From Sphingomonas sp. BT-65 (GTDB lineage Bacteria; Pseudomonadota; Alphaproteobacteria; Sphingomonadales; Sphingomonadaceae): DNA of 64,000 nt. The notes below the pieces were generated by a model, which searched no databases, was not told the origin of the DNA, and saw nothing but the letters and a program-made list of their open reading frames with translations. The position numbers and the translations under genes were made by a program. Positions 48,997 through 57,534 of the stretch are shown piece after piece. How positions within the stretch are numbered: position 1 is the first letter of the stretch; each line of letters begins with the position of its first letter. The stretch covers positions 868,001-932,000 of the forward strand of contig NZ_JAPCIA010000001.1 of assembly GCF_026107375.2 (NCBI RefSeq). Reading direction: 5' to 3'.

Positions 48997-51692
48997 TGGC
49001 CGGCCCGACGATCTGCGGCTGCTGCGGCGGGCTTGCGGTCACCGCGCCGAGCGCCAGCTTCGCGCGCGCCGGGCTCACGCAGGTCCCGCTGCGCGCGGGC
49101 GGTTATTGGAGCTATCGCGATTCGCTGATCGCGCGGCTGACCGCGGCCGAACACGGCCCGCTCGCCGAACTCAAGTCGCGCGATCCGGCGGTCGATTTCT
49201 CGATCGCGCTGATCGACGCCTGGTCGACCACGGGCGAGGTGCTGAGTTTCTATGCCGAGCGGCTGACCAACGAGACGCTGTTGCCGACCGCGCAGGAGCG
49301 GCTGTCGCTGCATATGCTCGCCGAGCTGGTCGGCTACCGGCCCGGCCCGGGCGTCGCGGCATCGGTCAAGCTCGCCTTCACCATGGCCGAAGCGCCCGGC
49401 GCGCCGCGCGCGGTCACCTTGCCCTCGGGCATCAAGGTCCAGTCGACGCCCGGCCCCGACGAGAAACCAGTACTGTTCGAAACCGGCGCCGCGATCCCCG
49501 CGCGGCCCGCCTGGAACGCGATGCGGCCCCAGCTCGCGGCGGTCCAGCCGCTGCTCGCGACCACCACCCAGCTCTATCTCAGCGGAACGCAGACCGGCCT
49601 CAAGCCGGGCGACGCACTGTTCTACCGTGCCGACAACAACAGCCCGGTCTTCGCCCGGATCACCACGGTCACCCCCCTGCCCGCCGATCCGGCCAAGGAT
49701 CCCGACCGCCCCGACCTGACCTTGCTGCGCCTCGTGCCGCTGGCCACCAGCCCGCTGGAAATCGGCATTGCCGGCCCGCCGCCGTCGATCGCGCCCAACT
49801 TCCCGCCCGCGCTCGCCGCGGTGCTCGGCGACACGATCGACGCCGGCGAGCTCACCGAGCTGCTGGCGGCCGAAGGCATCAGCGAGGACGCACTGTTCGA
49901 TCCGCTCGCCGCGGCCGATCCGCCGCCCAAGCGCGTGCTCGCCTTCCGTGCCAGCGCCGGGACCTTCGGCAAGACCGCACCCGCGCTCGACATGCTGCCC
50001 ACGACCCTGACCGGCACGATCCCGATCTACGACACTAACGATGACGGCAACATCGTGATCGACCACACCATCGATGCGCCCTATGCCGACCGCATCGAGG
50101 CGACCTGGGCCGATTCCGGCACGCTCCAACTGCTCGCCGCCAACGAGAACTACGTGTTCCTCGATCGCGTCGTCGAGGGCGTCGGCGCGGGCAGCGCGGT
50201 GGCGCTGGTCGACGGCGATGCCTGGGGCATCTACCTGGCGGAGACGGTGACCGAGACCGCGGTCTCCGACTTCGCGATCACCGGCAAGTGCACGCGGATC
50301 AAGCTGCACGACGACGCCGGCTTCGGCGACTTCAGCATCCGCGGCGCCACCGCCTGGGTAATCAGCGAATGGCTGGACCTTCCGCCGGCGCCGCTGTTCG
50401 CCAAGCTGCCCGCCGGTACCGACACCATCGCGCTCGACGGCTTCCGCCCGGGGCTGCAGCCGGGACAGCTGCTCGCGCTCACCGGGTTGCTCGCCGACGG
50501 AGTCGACGCACCGGCCGCCGAACATGCGACGATCGCCGAAGTCGAGCACCAGATGACCCCCGGGGCACGGACGACGATCACCCTCGCCACGGGCCTGACG
50601 CAGGATTTCGACCGCCGCGCGCTGCGCATCAACGCCAATGTCGCGCCGGCGACGCATGGCGAGACGCGCTTCGAGATACTCGGCAGCGGCGGCAGCCGCG
50701 CCGCCTATCCCGCATTCGCCGCGAAACAGGGGCCGCTGACCTTCGTCAGCGCCGAAGTCCCGGGGGGCGGCCGGCCCGAGCTGACACTGCGGATCAACGG
50801 GATCGCCTGGCACGAGGCGCCCGACCTGCTCGACGCCGGTCCCGCCGACCGCATCTACACGCTCGCGCTCGACGAGACGGGCAAGCCGCGGATCGGCTTC
50901 GGCGACGGGCTGCAGGGCGCGCTGCCCCCGGCCGGGCAGGATAATATCACGCTCGACTATCGCGTCGGGCTGGGTCTGGGCGGGCGGGTCAAGGCGGGGC
51001 AGCTCGACACGCTCTTGTCACGCCCGCTCGGGCTCGAGGGGGTGCGCAACCCGCTGCCCAGCGAAGGCGGCGCGGATCCGGTCGGGGTGGACGCGCTGCG
51101 TGGCGAGCTGCCGCTCTACTGCCGCACGATGGACCGGGTGGTGTCGCTCAGCGACTTCGCCGATTTCGCGCTGACCTATAGCGGGATCGCCAAGGCGCGC
51201 GCCGAGCGGGTCAAGGTCCCGGGCCTCCCCGCCCCCGGCGTCGCGCTGACCGTAGCCGGCGAGCTCGGCGCCCCGGTGCCGGCGAGCGGCGAGCTCCACC
51301 AGAAGCTGCGCAAGGCGCTGGCGGGCAGCGGCATCCCCTTCGCGCGCTTCGCGCTGCGCGATTTCCGGCTCACCTACTTCCGCCTCGCCGCCAAGCTGGT
51401 CCCGCATCCCGACCATGTCGCCGCCGATGTGCTCGCCGCCGCCGAAAAGGCGCTGCGCACGGCGTTCGGGTTCGACGCACGCGAGTTCGCGCAGACCGTC
51501 TATGATTCGCAGGTCGTCACGGTGCTCCAGGGCGTGCCCGGGGTGGTCGCGGTGATGCTCGACCGGCTCTACACCGGCGCCGTCCCGCTGCGGCAGGCAA
51601 TGCTCCCGGCAGCGAGCGCGACCGACACGCTCGGGGCCGAGCTGCTGCTGCTCCATCCTGGACCACTCGACTGGCTGGAGGTGGCGGCATGA
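48996..51692 (+). CDS. Second large baseplate protein (Afp12-like)
   Basis: 898 aa. It shares the gp6-like layout of its upstream neighbour: KPRIGFGDGLQGALPPAGQD, YRVGLGLGGRVKAGQLDTLL, YCRTMDRVVSLSDFADFALT and LVPHPDHVAADVLAAAEKAL. Hence it is probably its wedge partner, the eCIS equivalent of Afp12. Starts with a short GCCGG motif. Translationally linked by a TGATG overlap upstream and a 4-nt overlap downstream. Confidence 0.85.
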   Translation: MAGPTICGCCGGLAVTAPSASFARAGLTQVPLRAGGYWSYRDSLIARLTAAEHGPLAELKSRDPAVDFSIALIDAWSTTGEVLSFYAERLTNETLLPTAQERLSLHMLAELVGYRPGPGVAASVKLAFTMAEAPGAPRAVTLPSGIKVQSTPGPDEKPVLFETGAAIPARPAWNAMRPQLAAVQPLLATTTQLYLSGTQTGLKPGDALFYRADNNSPVFARITTVTPLPADPAKDPDRPDLTLLRLVPLATSPLEIGIAGPPPSIAPNFPPALAAVLGDTIDAGELTELLAAEGISEDALFDPLAAADPPPKRVLAFRASAGTFGKTAPALDMLPTTLTGTIPIYDTNDDGNIVIDHTIDAPYADRIEATWADSGTLQLLAANENYVFLDRVVEGVGAGSAVALVDGDAWGIYLAETVTETAVSDFAITGKCTRIKLHDDAGFGDFSIRGATAWVISEWLDLPPAPLFAKLPAGTDTIALDGFRPGLQPGQLLALTGLLADGVDAPAAEHATIAEVEHQMTPGARTTITLATGLTQDFDRRALRINANVAPATHGETRFEILGSGGSRAAYPAFAAKQGPLTFVSAEVPGGGRPELTLRINGIAWHEAPDLLDAGPADRIYTLALDETGKPRIGFGDGLQGALPPAGQDNITLDYRVGLGLGGRVKAGQLDTLLSRPLGLEGVRNPLPSEGGADPVGVDALRGELPLYCRTMDRVVSLSDFADFALTYSGIAKARAERVKVPGLPAPGVALTVAGELGAPVPASGELHQKLRKALAGSGIPFARFALRDFRLTYFRLAAKLVPHPDHVAADVLAAAEKALRTAFGFDAREFAQTVYDSQVVTVLQGVPGVVAVMLDRLYTGAVPLRQAMLPAASATDTLGAELLLLHPGPLDWLEVAA

Positions 51693-53776
51693 ACGCGAAC
51701 CTGCCGATGGGCGACTGGCTCTACGACACGCTGCCCGAGGTCTACCGGCTGCGCGACGCCGAGCAGGGCTATCCGCTGCGCGCCTATCTTGCCGTGCTCG
51801 GCGAGCAGGGCGACGCGCTGTGGGACGAAGCCCAGCGGCTCTACGACAACCAGTTCCTCGAGACCTGCGAACCGTGGCTGGTGCCCTATCTCGCCGCGCT
51901 GCTCGGCTATCGGCCGGTGCACGAGATCGGCCCGGTCAGCCAGCGCGCGCTGGCGGCGCAGTGGATCGCGCTGGTCCGCTCGAAGGGCACCGCCGCGACG
52001 CTCGAGGAGGTCGCGCGCGGCGCCACCGGATGGCCGGCGCGCGTGGTCGAGTTCTTCCAGCTGCTCTCCCATCCGCAATATCTCAACCACGAGCGTGCGC
52101 AGGTTCACGGCGCGCTCGACCTGCGCAACGCCCAGCGGCTCGAGGACCTCGGCACCGCCTTCGACAGCGCGCATTACAGCGTCGACGCCGGCCGCATCGT
52201 CCGCGGCGAAGGGCTGCACAACATCGCCAATATCGGGCTCTACCTATGGCGGCTGCGCCCCGGCCCCTGGCCGCGGCATCTGGCGCTGCGGATGGGGACG
52301 CGGCGCTATGCCTGCCACCCGCTGGGCCTCGACACGCAGTGCTTCAACCTGCCGCTGACCGAGGCCGACCGGCGTTCGCTGGCGGGGCCGCAGCATCTGC
52401 CGATCCCCTTGTCGCGCCGCCGGCTGCATGAGGATCTCGCCGGCTATCACCCCCGCGCCTTCCGCATCTGGATCGACGGGATCGAGGTGGATCCGGCGGC
52501 TTTGTGCATCTGCAACCTGTCGGACCAGGGCGCCGGATGGGCGCATATGCCCGATATTTTGGTCGCCTTCGATCCGGTGCTCGGCCGGATCGCCACCCCC
52601 GCCTCGCAAGCCGCGCCGAACCGCGTCGAGGTGCTGTTCCACGACGCCTTCCCGGGCGATGTCGGCGGCGGCGCCTATGAGCGCGCGGCGGGCTTCGCCG
52701 AAGCGCTCGCGCCGCTCGTGCCGGTCAATCTCGGCGACAACCTCCAGGCCGCGATCGATTCGGTCCAGACCGGCGGTGTGGTCGAGCTGCGCGACAGCGA
52801 GCGTTTCGACGGCGCCTTCACGATCGACGCTGCCGCTGACGAACGGATCGAGCTGCGCGCCGCCAATGGCGAGCGCCCGGTGCTCGGTCTGACCGCCGAT
52901 TGCACGATCACCGGCGCCGCCGAAAGCGAAGTGACGCTCAACGGCCTGCTGATCGCCGGCGGGGCGCTGGTGGTGCCGGACAACGGCACCAATGCGCTGC
53001 GCCGCCTGACGCTGCGCCACATGACATTGCTCCCGGGGATCACCGCCGACCCCGATGGCACGGCGCAGCAGCCGCAGGCGCCGTCGCTGGTGATCGAGGC
53101 GCCGGGCGTGCTGGTCGAGATCGAGCGCTCGGTTCTGGGCGGCATCCGCGCACACCCGTCGACCGTGATCGTGATCCGCGACAGCGCCGTCGACGCCACC
53201 GAGCGCCACCATATCGCCTTTGCGGCGCTCGACGGGATCGCCGCCGCTGGGCTGGTGACGATCGAGGATTCGACCGTGATCGGAAAGGTTCACGCCCGGG
53301 TCTTCACATTGATTTCGAACTCGATCCTCGACGCTGCGCTCGACCCGGCGGGGGACACGTGGCCGCTCGCGATCCATGCCGAGGATACCCAGCAGGGCTG
53401 TGCGCGGTTCAGCTGGATTCCTTCGGGCTCACGCGTGCCGCGCCGCTATCGCTGCCAGCCGAGCCTGGCGCTGGGCGAGGCGCTGCGCGCCGCCAAGGAA
53501 GCCAATCCCGCGCTCTCCCCGCTCGCCATCGCGACGATCGAGCGCCGCATCGTCACTCCGCTCAAGCCGGCCTACACCGCCCGCCGCTACGGCCGCCCGG
53601 GCTATCTGCAGCTGCTCACCGCCACCCCCCTCGCGATCCGCACCGGCGCCGACGACGAGAGCGAGATGGGCCTGTGGAGCCACGTTCACCAGCCGCACCG
53701 CGAAAGCAACCTCGCGGTGCGGACCGAGGAGTTCCTGCCCAGCGGGCTGGAGGCAAGCCATGTCTATGCAACCTGA
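51689..53776 (+). CDS. Tail protein I-like baseplate protein fused to a beta-helix
   Basis: 695 aa. Residues 1-230 fit the phage tail protein I family: LPEVYRLRDAEQGYPLRAYL, LVPYLAALLGYRPVHEIGPV, RSKGTAATLEEVARGATGWP. From about residue 345 (LGDNLQAAIDSVQTGG) a right-handed beta-helix starts and runs to about 560 with short repeating strands, then a C-terminal RYGRPGYLQLLTATPLAIRT segment. The added helix probably projects as an appendage. Next gene begins 36 bp later. Role in target binding is inferred. Confidence 0.82.
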   Translation: MNANLPMGDWLYDTLPEVYRLRDAEQGYPLRAYLAVLGEQGDALWDEAQRLYDNQFLETCEPWLVPYLAALLGYRPVHEIGPVSQRALAAQWIALVRSKGTAATLEEVARGATGWPARVVEFFQLLSHPQYLNHERAQVHGALDLRNAQRLEDLGTAFDSAHYSVDAGRIVRGEGLHNIANIGLYLWRLRPGPWPRHLALRMGTRRYACHPLGLDTQCFNLPLTEADRRSLAGPQHLPIPLSRRRLHEDLAGYHPRAFRIWIDGIEVDPAALCICNLSDQGAGWAHMPDILVAFDPVLGRIATPASQAAPNRVEVLFHDAFPGDVGGGAYERAAGFAEALAPLVPVNLGDNLQAAIDSVQTGGVVELRDSERFDGAFTIDAAADERIELRAANGERPVLGLTADCTITGAAESEVTLNGLLIAGGALVVPDNGTNALRRLTLRHMTLLPGITADPDGTAQQPQAPSLVIEAPGVLVEIERSVLGGIRAHPSTVIVIRDSAVDATERHHIAFAALDGIAAAGLVTIEDSTVIGKVHARVFTLISNSILDAALDPAGDTWPLAIHAEDTQQGCARFSWIPSGSRVPRRYRCQPSLALGEALRAAKEANPALSPLAIATIERRIVTPLKPAYTARRYGRPGYLQLLTATPLAIRTGADDESEMGLWSHVHQPHRESNLAVRTEEFLPSGLEASHVYAT

Positions 53777-53812
53777 GCGGCGCCCGGCGCCGCCGACGGG
53801 AAGGATGGGAAG

Positions 53813-56800
53813 ATGACCGTCGACATCAGCCGCAAGACCTTCGATCCCCGGCGCCATACCGCGTGGACGACGGAGATGCAGGGCCGCGTCGCCACCGATG
53901 CGCCCAGGAACGAGAATCAGGCGCAGCGCGACCGCCGGGTCCGGGCGTTGATGACCGATCTTGCCGGCCGCTGCGGCTATCCGGAGATATTGCCCGGCAG
54001 TTTCGAGATCGGGATCGCCGGCGGCGGGCTGACGATCGCGCCGGGCCGCTATTATGTCGACGGGCACCTGGCCGACAATTTCGGCGCCGGGAATCCGCTG
54101 TTCGATACCGTGCTGTCCGAGGAGCGTGGTTCCGATCCGGTCGCGTTCGCCGACCAGCCCTATGGCACCGGCGGCGCCGCAGCGCCCGCCGATGGGCTGC
54201 ACATCGCCTATGTCGACGTCTGGCAGCGCGACGTCACCTTCCTCGAGGACCTGTCGATCCTCGACCCGGCGATCGCCACCGACACCTTCGCGCGGCGCCA
54301 GACGGTGTGGCAGGTGCGCACCTTCGGCCCGGTCGACCCGGACACGAGCTGCAGCACCGATCCAACCGGCTGGGATGTCTTCATCAGCCCGTCGCGCGCG
54401 CGGCTGACCACGCGAGCCAACCCGGCCAATGCGGTCACCGATCCGTGCCTGCTGCCGCCCGGCGCGCTGTATCGCGGGATCGACAACCGCACCTATCTGG
54501 TCGCGATCCACGGTTTCGACGCGGCCGGCGCGCCGCTGGTCAAATTCTCGCGCACCAATGGCAGCGTCGCCACGGCGATCCTCGCCCAGCCGCAGGGCGA
54601 CGTGCTCGAGGTGGCGCAGGTCGCGAAGGACGATTTCCTGCGCTTCAACCCCGGCGACTGGGTCGAGATCACCGACGAGGCCCGCCTGCTCGCCGGAGAG
54701 GCGGGAACCATGGCGCGCGTGCTCAGCGTCGACGACCCGTCGAACACGATCACGCTCGAGGATCCGCTGCCCGCCGGCGCACTGCTGCTGGTCGGCCCTG
54801 GACCCGATGCCGACCAGACGGTGCATCCCGTCCTGCGCCGCTGGGACCAGGCCGGCGAGATCCGCGACGAGAACGGGACGGTGCTCGCCGACCTCGACGC
54901 GCCCGGCGCGACCGGGCTGATCCCGGTGCCGACCGACGGCACCTTCGTCTCGCTCGAGGACGGGGTCGAGGCGGCGTTCACGCTCGCCGCCGGGATCGGC
55001 GACGCGCATGTCAACGACAATTGGAGCTTCGTCGCGCGTTATGCCGACAGCTCGGTCGAGGAGCTCTCGGCCGCGCCGCCGCAGGACTATCACCATCATT
55101 ATTGCCGGCTGGCGATGGTCGAGGCCGCGGGCGGGGTCTTCACCGAGGTGGTCGAGGATTGCCGCGATCCGCTCGACGGCGATTGCGACTGCTGCTGCAC
55201 GGTGACGGTCGAGGTCGGCGATTCGATCCAGGCGGCGATCGACAGCCTCCCGGTCGCGACCGGCGGCTGCGTCTGCCTGGTCGCGGGCGAGCACCAGCTC
55301 GACGGCGCGCTGTCGCTCACCACCTCGAATGTCCATCTGGTCGGCGAGAGTCGCGGGGCGATCGTCCGCCGGATGGGTGGCGGAACGGTGCTGCGGGTGG
55401 ACGACGCGCGCAACATCGACATCGACATGATCGACTTCCGCCACGACAGCGGCGGCGACGGCGACGCGCTGCTGGAGATCACCGACTGCGATAGCGTGAA
55501 CGTCGCCCGCTGCGCCTTCTCGGCGCTCAGGGGCACGACCTCCACCGGCGTGGCGGTCAGCGGTTCCGAGGACGTGTCCATTCGCGACTGCGACTTCACC
55601 GCGCTCGCCAACGGCGTCCTCACGATCGGCGAGAACGGGCTGCTGACCATCGCCGACAATATGTTCGACCTGCGCGGCGAGCAGCTGGCCGGCCTGATCG
55701 GGGTGGGCGCATTTAAGTCCACCGCACAGCTCAGCATCACGGGCAACACCATCGCCGGCGTGCTGAGCGGGATCGTGATCAACGACGATCCGGCGTCCGA
55801 GACGCGGCATTCGCTCGCTACCGGATCGCTGATCGCCGACAACCGGATCCGCCTCAGCGCCGCCGAGCAGCAGGGTACCGACCAGCCGCTGCGCGGGATC
55901 GACAGCGCTGCCGACGAATGCACGGTGCGCGGCAACCACGTGAGCCTGGAAGGGCGAGTGAGCCTGGGCATCGTCGTCTCGGGCAACGACCTGGTGGTGG
56001 TCGAGAACCAAGTCGAGATCGACCCCGACGAGCAGGGCGGCGCATCGGGCGGGATCGTGGTTGGCGCGACCGACGACGACGCCTCGCACCTGACCGACGG
56101 CGTCACGGTGGCGCACAATTCGGTGCGCGGCACCACGATCGGTATCGTGATCGGCCATGCCAGCGCGGTGACCGTCACCGACAACCGGCTTCATGCAGGC
56201 GAGGAGCCGTTCCTGATGGCGCTGGCGCTGAACGACACCGTATCCGCCACGGTGCGCGACAACGCGTTCGACCGGGCGGCGATCGGGCTGTTCGGAAGCG
56301 ACGGCCGCTACACGCTCGTGGCGGACAACGGTTTCGCGCCGGGCGGGCTCGCAATCGCGCTGACGCAGGATTTCGCCGCGACGATCGAGGGCAACGTCAT
56401 CGACCAGTCGCGCAGCTTCGGCATCGCGCTGCTCCAGGCGAGCGGGCGCACCGCGGTGACCGGCAATCGCCTGCGCAACTGCGGATATGACGGAGCATTC
56501 GCCGGCGGGATCGGCGCGCTCTATGTGCTCGGCGAGCTGGCGGTCTGCGGAAACGAGGTGGTCGACACCGGCCTCGGCCCGGACGGCAAGGCCAACAACG
56601 CCGCGGTTTTCGGGATCCTCGGCGCGCTCGTGCTCGAGGCGCTCGTCAGCGAGAACCTGGTCACCACCACGCTGGCCGAGGCCCGCCCCAACGGGCTCGA
56701 GGACCGGGCGCTGGGGCTGCTCGGACTGTTCGAGTTCTCGACGGGGCAGAACGAACTGACGGTCGGCTACCCCTGCACGATCGTCAACAACAAGTTCTAC

Positions 56801-57118
56801 GGCAAGGGCTTCTCCGCGCTCGTCCAGCTCTCCCAGATCCAGGCAAGCGACAGCTTCCACCTGCGGTTCGAGCGGGTGTTCTTCACCGGCAACTATTGCA
56901 ACCATTGGGGCACGCGCGATCCCGCGCGCGCGACGGTGGTGCTCGTGGGCAGCGCCGGCGTGGTGATGGGCAACCAGGTCAAGGGCATGCCGCGCAGCGC
57001 GCCGTCGATCGATCTCAACGGGATGGCCGGCACCGTGATCGGCAACATCACCGCCGGCGACATCGTCAACGACCCCAACTTCCCGGCCCCCGAACCCCAA
57101 TTCAACCGCCGGTTGTGA
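53813..57118 (+). CDS. DUF6519 beta-helix tail-fibre-like protein
   Basis: 1101 aa. The N-terminal 450 residues match the DUF6519 domain of phage and eCIS appendages: DISRKTFDPRRHTAWTTEMQ, QGRVATDAPRNENQAQRDRR, and a YYVDGHLADNFG strand. A Cys cluster (CDCCC) then precedes a long right-handed parallel beta-helix from residue about 470 (EVGDSIQAAIDSLPVATGGC) to about 1040, with rungs containing DNxF/DNRL turns. Its beginning resembles the beta-helix start of the upstream protein. Probably a fibre or shell that recognises a surface polysaccharide; that is inferred from fold only. Confidence 0.82.
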   Translation: MTVDISRKTFDPRRHTAWTTEMQGRVATDAPRNENQAQRDRRVRALMTDLAGRCGYPEILPGSFEIGIAGGGLTIAPGRYYVDGHLADNFGAGNPLFDTVLSEERGSDPVAFADQPYGTGGAAAPADGLHIAYVDVWQRDVTFLEDLSILDPAIATDTFARRQTVWQVRTFGPVDPDTSCSTDPTGWDVFISPSRARLTTRANPANAVTDPCLLPPGALYRGIDNRTYLVAIHGFDAAGAPLVKFSRTNGSVATAILAQPQGDVLEVAQVAKDDFLRFNPGDWVEITDEARLLAGEAGTMARVLSVDDPSNTITLEDPLPAGALLLVGPGPDADQTVHPVLRRWDQAGEIRDENGTVLADLDAPGATGLIPVPTDGTFVSLEDGVEAAFTLAAGIGDAHVNDNWSFVARYADSSVEELSAAPPQDYHHHYCRLAMVEAAGGVFTEVVEDCRDPLDGDCDCCCTVTVEVGDSIQAAIDSLPVATGGCVCLVAGEHQLDGALSLTTSNVHLVGESRGAIVRRMGGGTVLRVDDARNIDIDMIDFRHDSGGDGDALLEITDCDSVNVARCAFSALRGTTSTGVAVSGSEDVSIRDCDFTALANGVLTIGENGLLTIADNMFDLRGEQLAGLIGVGAFKSTAQLSITGNTIAGVLSGIVINDDPASETRHSLATGSLIADNRIRLSAAEQQGTDQPLRGIDSAADECTVRGNHVSLEGRVSLGIVVSGNDLVVVENQVEIDPDEQGGASGGIVVGATDDDASHLTDGVTVAHNSVRGTTIGIVIGHASAVTVTDNRLHAGEEPFLMALALNDTVSATVRDNAFDRAAIGLFGSDGRYTLVADNGFAPGGLAIALTQDFAATIEGNVIDQSRSFGIALLQASGRTAVTGNRLRNCGYDGAFAGGIGALYVLGELAVCGNEVVDTGLGPDGKANNAAVFGILGALVLEALVSENLVTTTLAEARPNGLEDRALGLLGLFEFSTGQNELTVGYPCTIVNNKFYGKGFSALVQLSQIQASDSFHLRFERVFFTGNYCNHWGTRDPARATVVLVGSAGVVMGNQVKGMPRSAPSIDLNGMAGTVIGNITAGDIVNDPNFPAPEPQFNRRL

Positions 57119-57144
57119 CCCGGCGCTGCGCATAGGAGACAGTG

Positions 57145-57531
57145 ATGAAATTCGCCGACCTCGTCGCCACCCGCATGAAGGCGATCGACGCGCTCGAAAA
57201 GCGCATGTCCGCCCGGCCCACGCGCGAGCTTGCCGATCAGCTCGGCAAGGCGACCGCCGCGGCCCAGATCGAACGGATCGAACTGCGCATCGCGCGGCTC
57301 GACCGGCACAAGGCCGCCACGCTCGCCCGGATCGACGCGGCGCTCGCGAATGAGAACGAAGCGCTGACGGCCGCCCGCAAGCGCGCGAAGGAGCAACCCG
57401 GCATGGTGTCCAAGGGCGGAAGCGACGTGGCGTCGCCGAAGTCCGCAAAGCCGGCCAAGCCCGCCGCCAAGGCGACGCGGTCCAAATCCGCCGCCAAGGC
57501 GACGCGATCCAAATCCGCCAAGCCGCGCTGA
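57145..57531 (+). CDS. Small helical protein with Lys/Ala-rich tail
   Basis: 128 aa; ATG at 57145 has AGGAG at good spacing, a GTG one codon earlier is possible. Residues 1-90 are predicted coiled coil with heptad-like Leu/Ile/Ala (IERIELRIARLDRHKAATLA). The tail is a basic repeat, AAKATRSKS twice, next to PAKPAK. It lies between the fibre and ATPase genes. Such small coiled-coil proteins often occur beside eCIS ATPases; no family recognised and no function assigned. Confidence 0.6.
   Translation: MKFADLVATRMKAIDALEKRMSARPTRELADQLGKATAAAQIERIELRIARLDRHKAATLARIDAALANENEALTAARKRAKEQPGMVSKGGSDVASPKSAKPAKPAAKATRSKSAAKATRSKSAKPR
57463..57516 (+). repeat. Tandem 27-bp repeat inside the small helical protein gene
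   Basis: Two near-identical 27-bp units (57463-57489 and 57490-57516) differing in one base, each coding AAKATRSKS. They form the basic tail. Probably arose by slippage duplication. Confidence 0.8.
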
Positions 57532-57534
57532 GCG

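Noticed and set aside
53429..57448. Minus-strand open frame of about 1339 codons opposite the beta-helix fibre genes
   Set aside because: No start signal or family; composition typical of antisense frames in high-GC genes.
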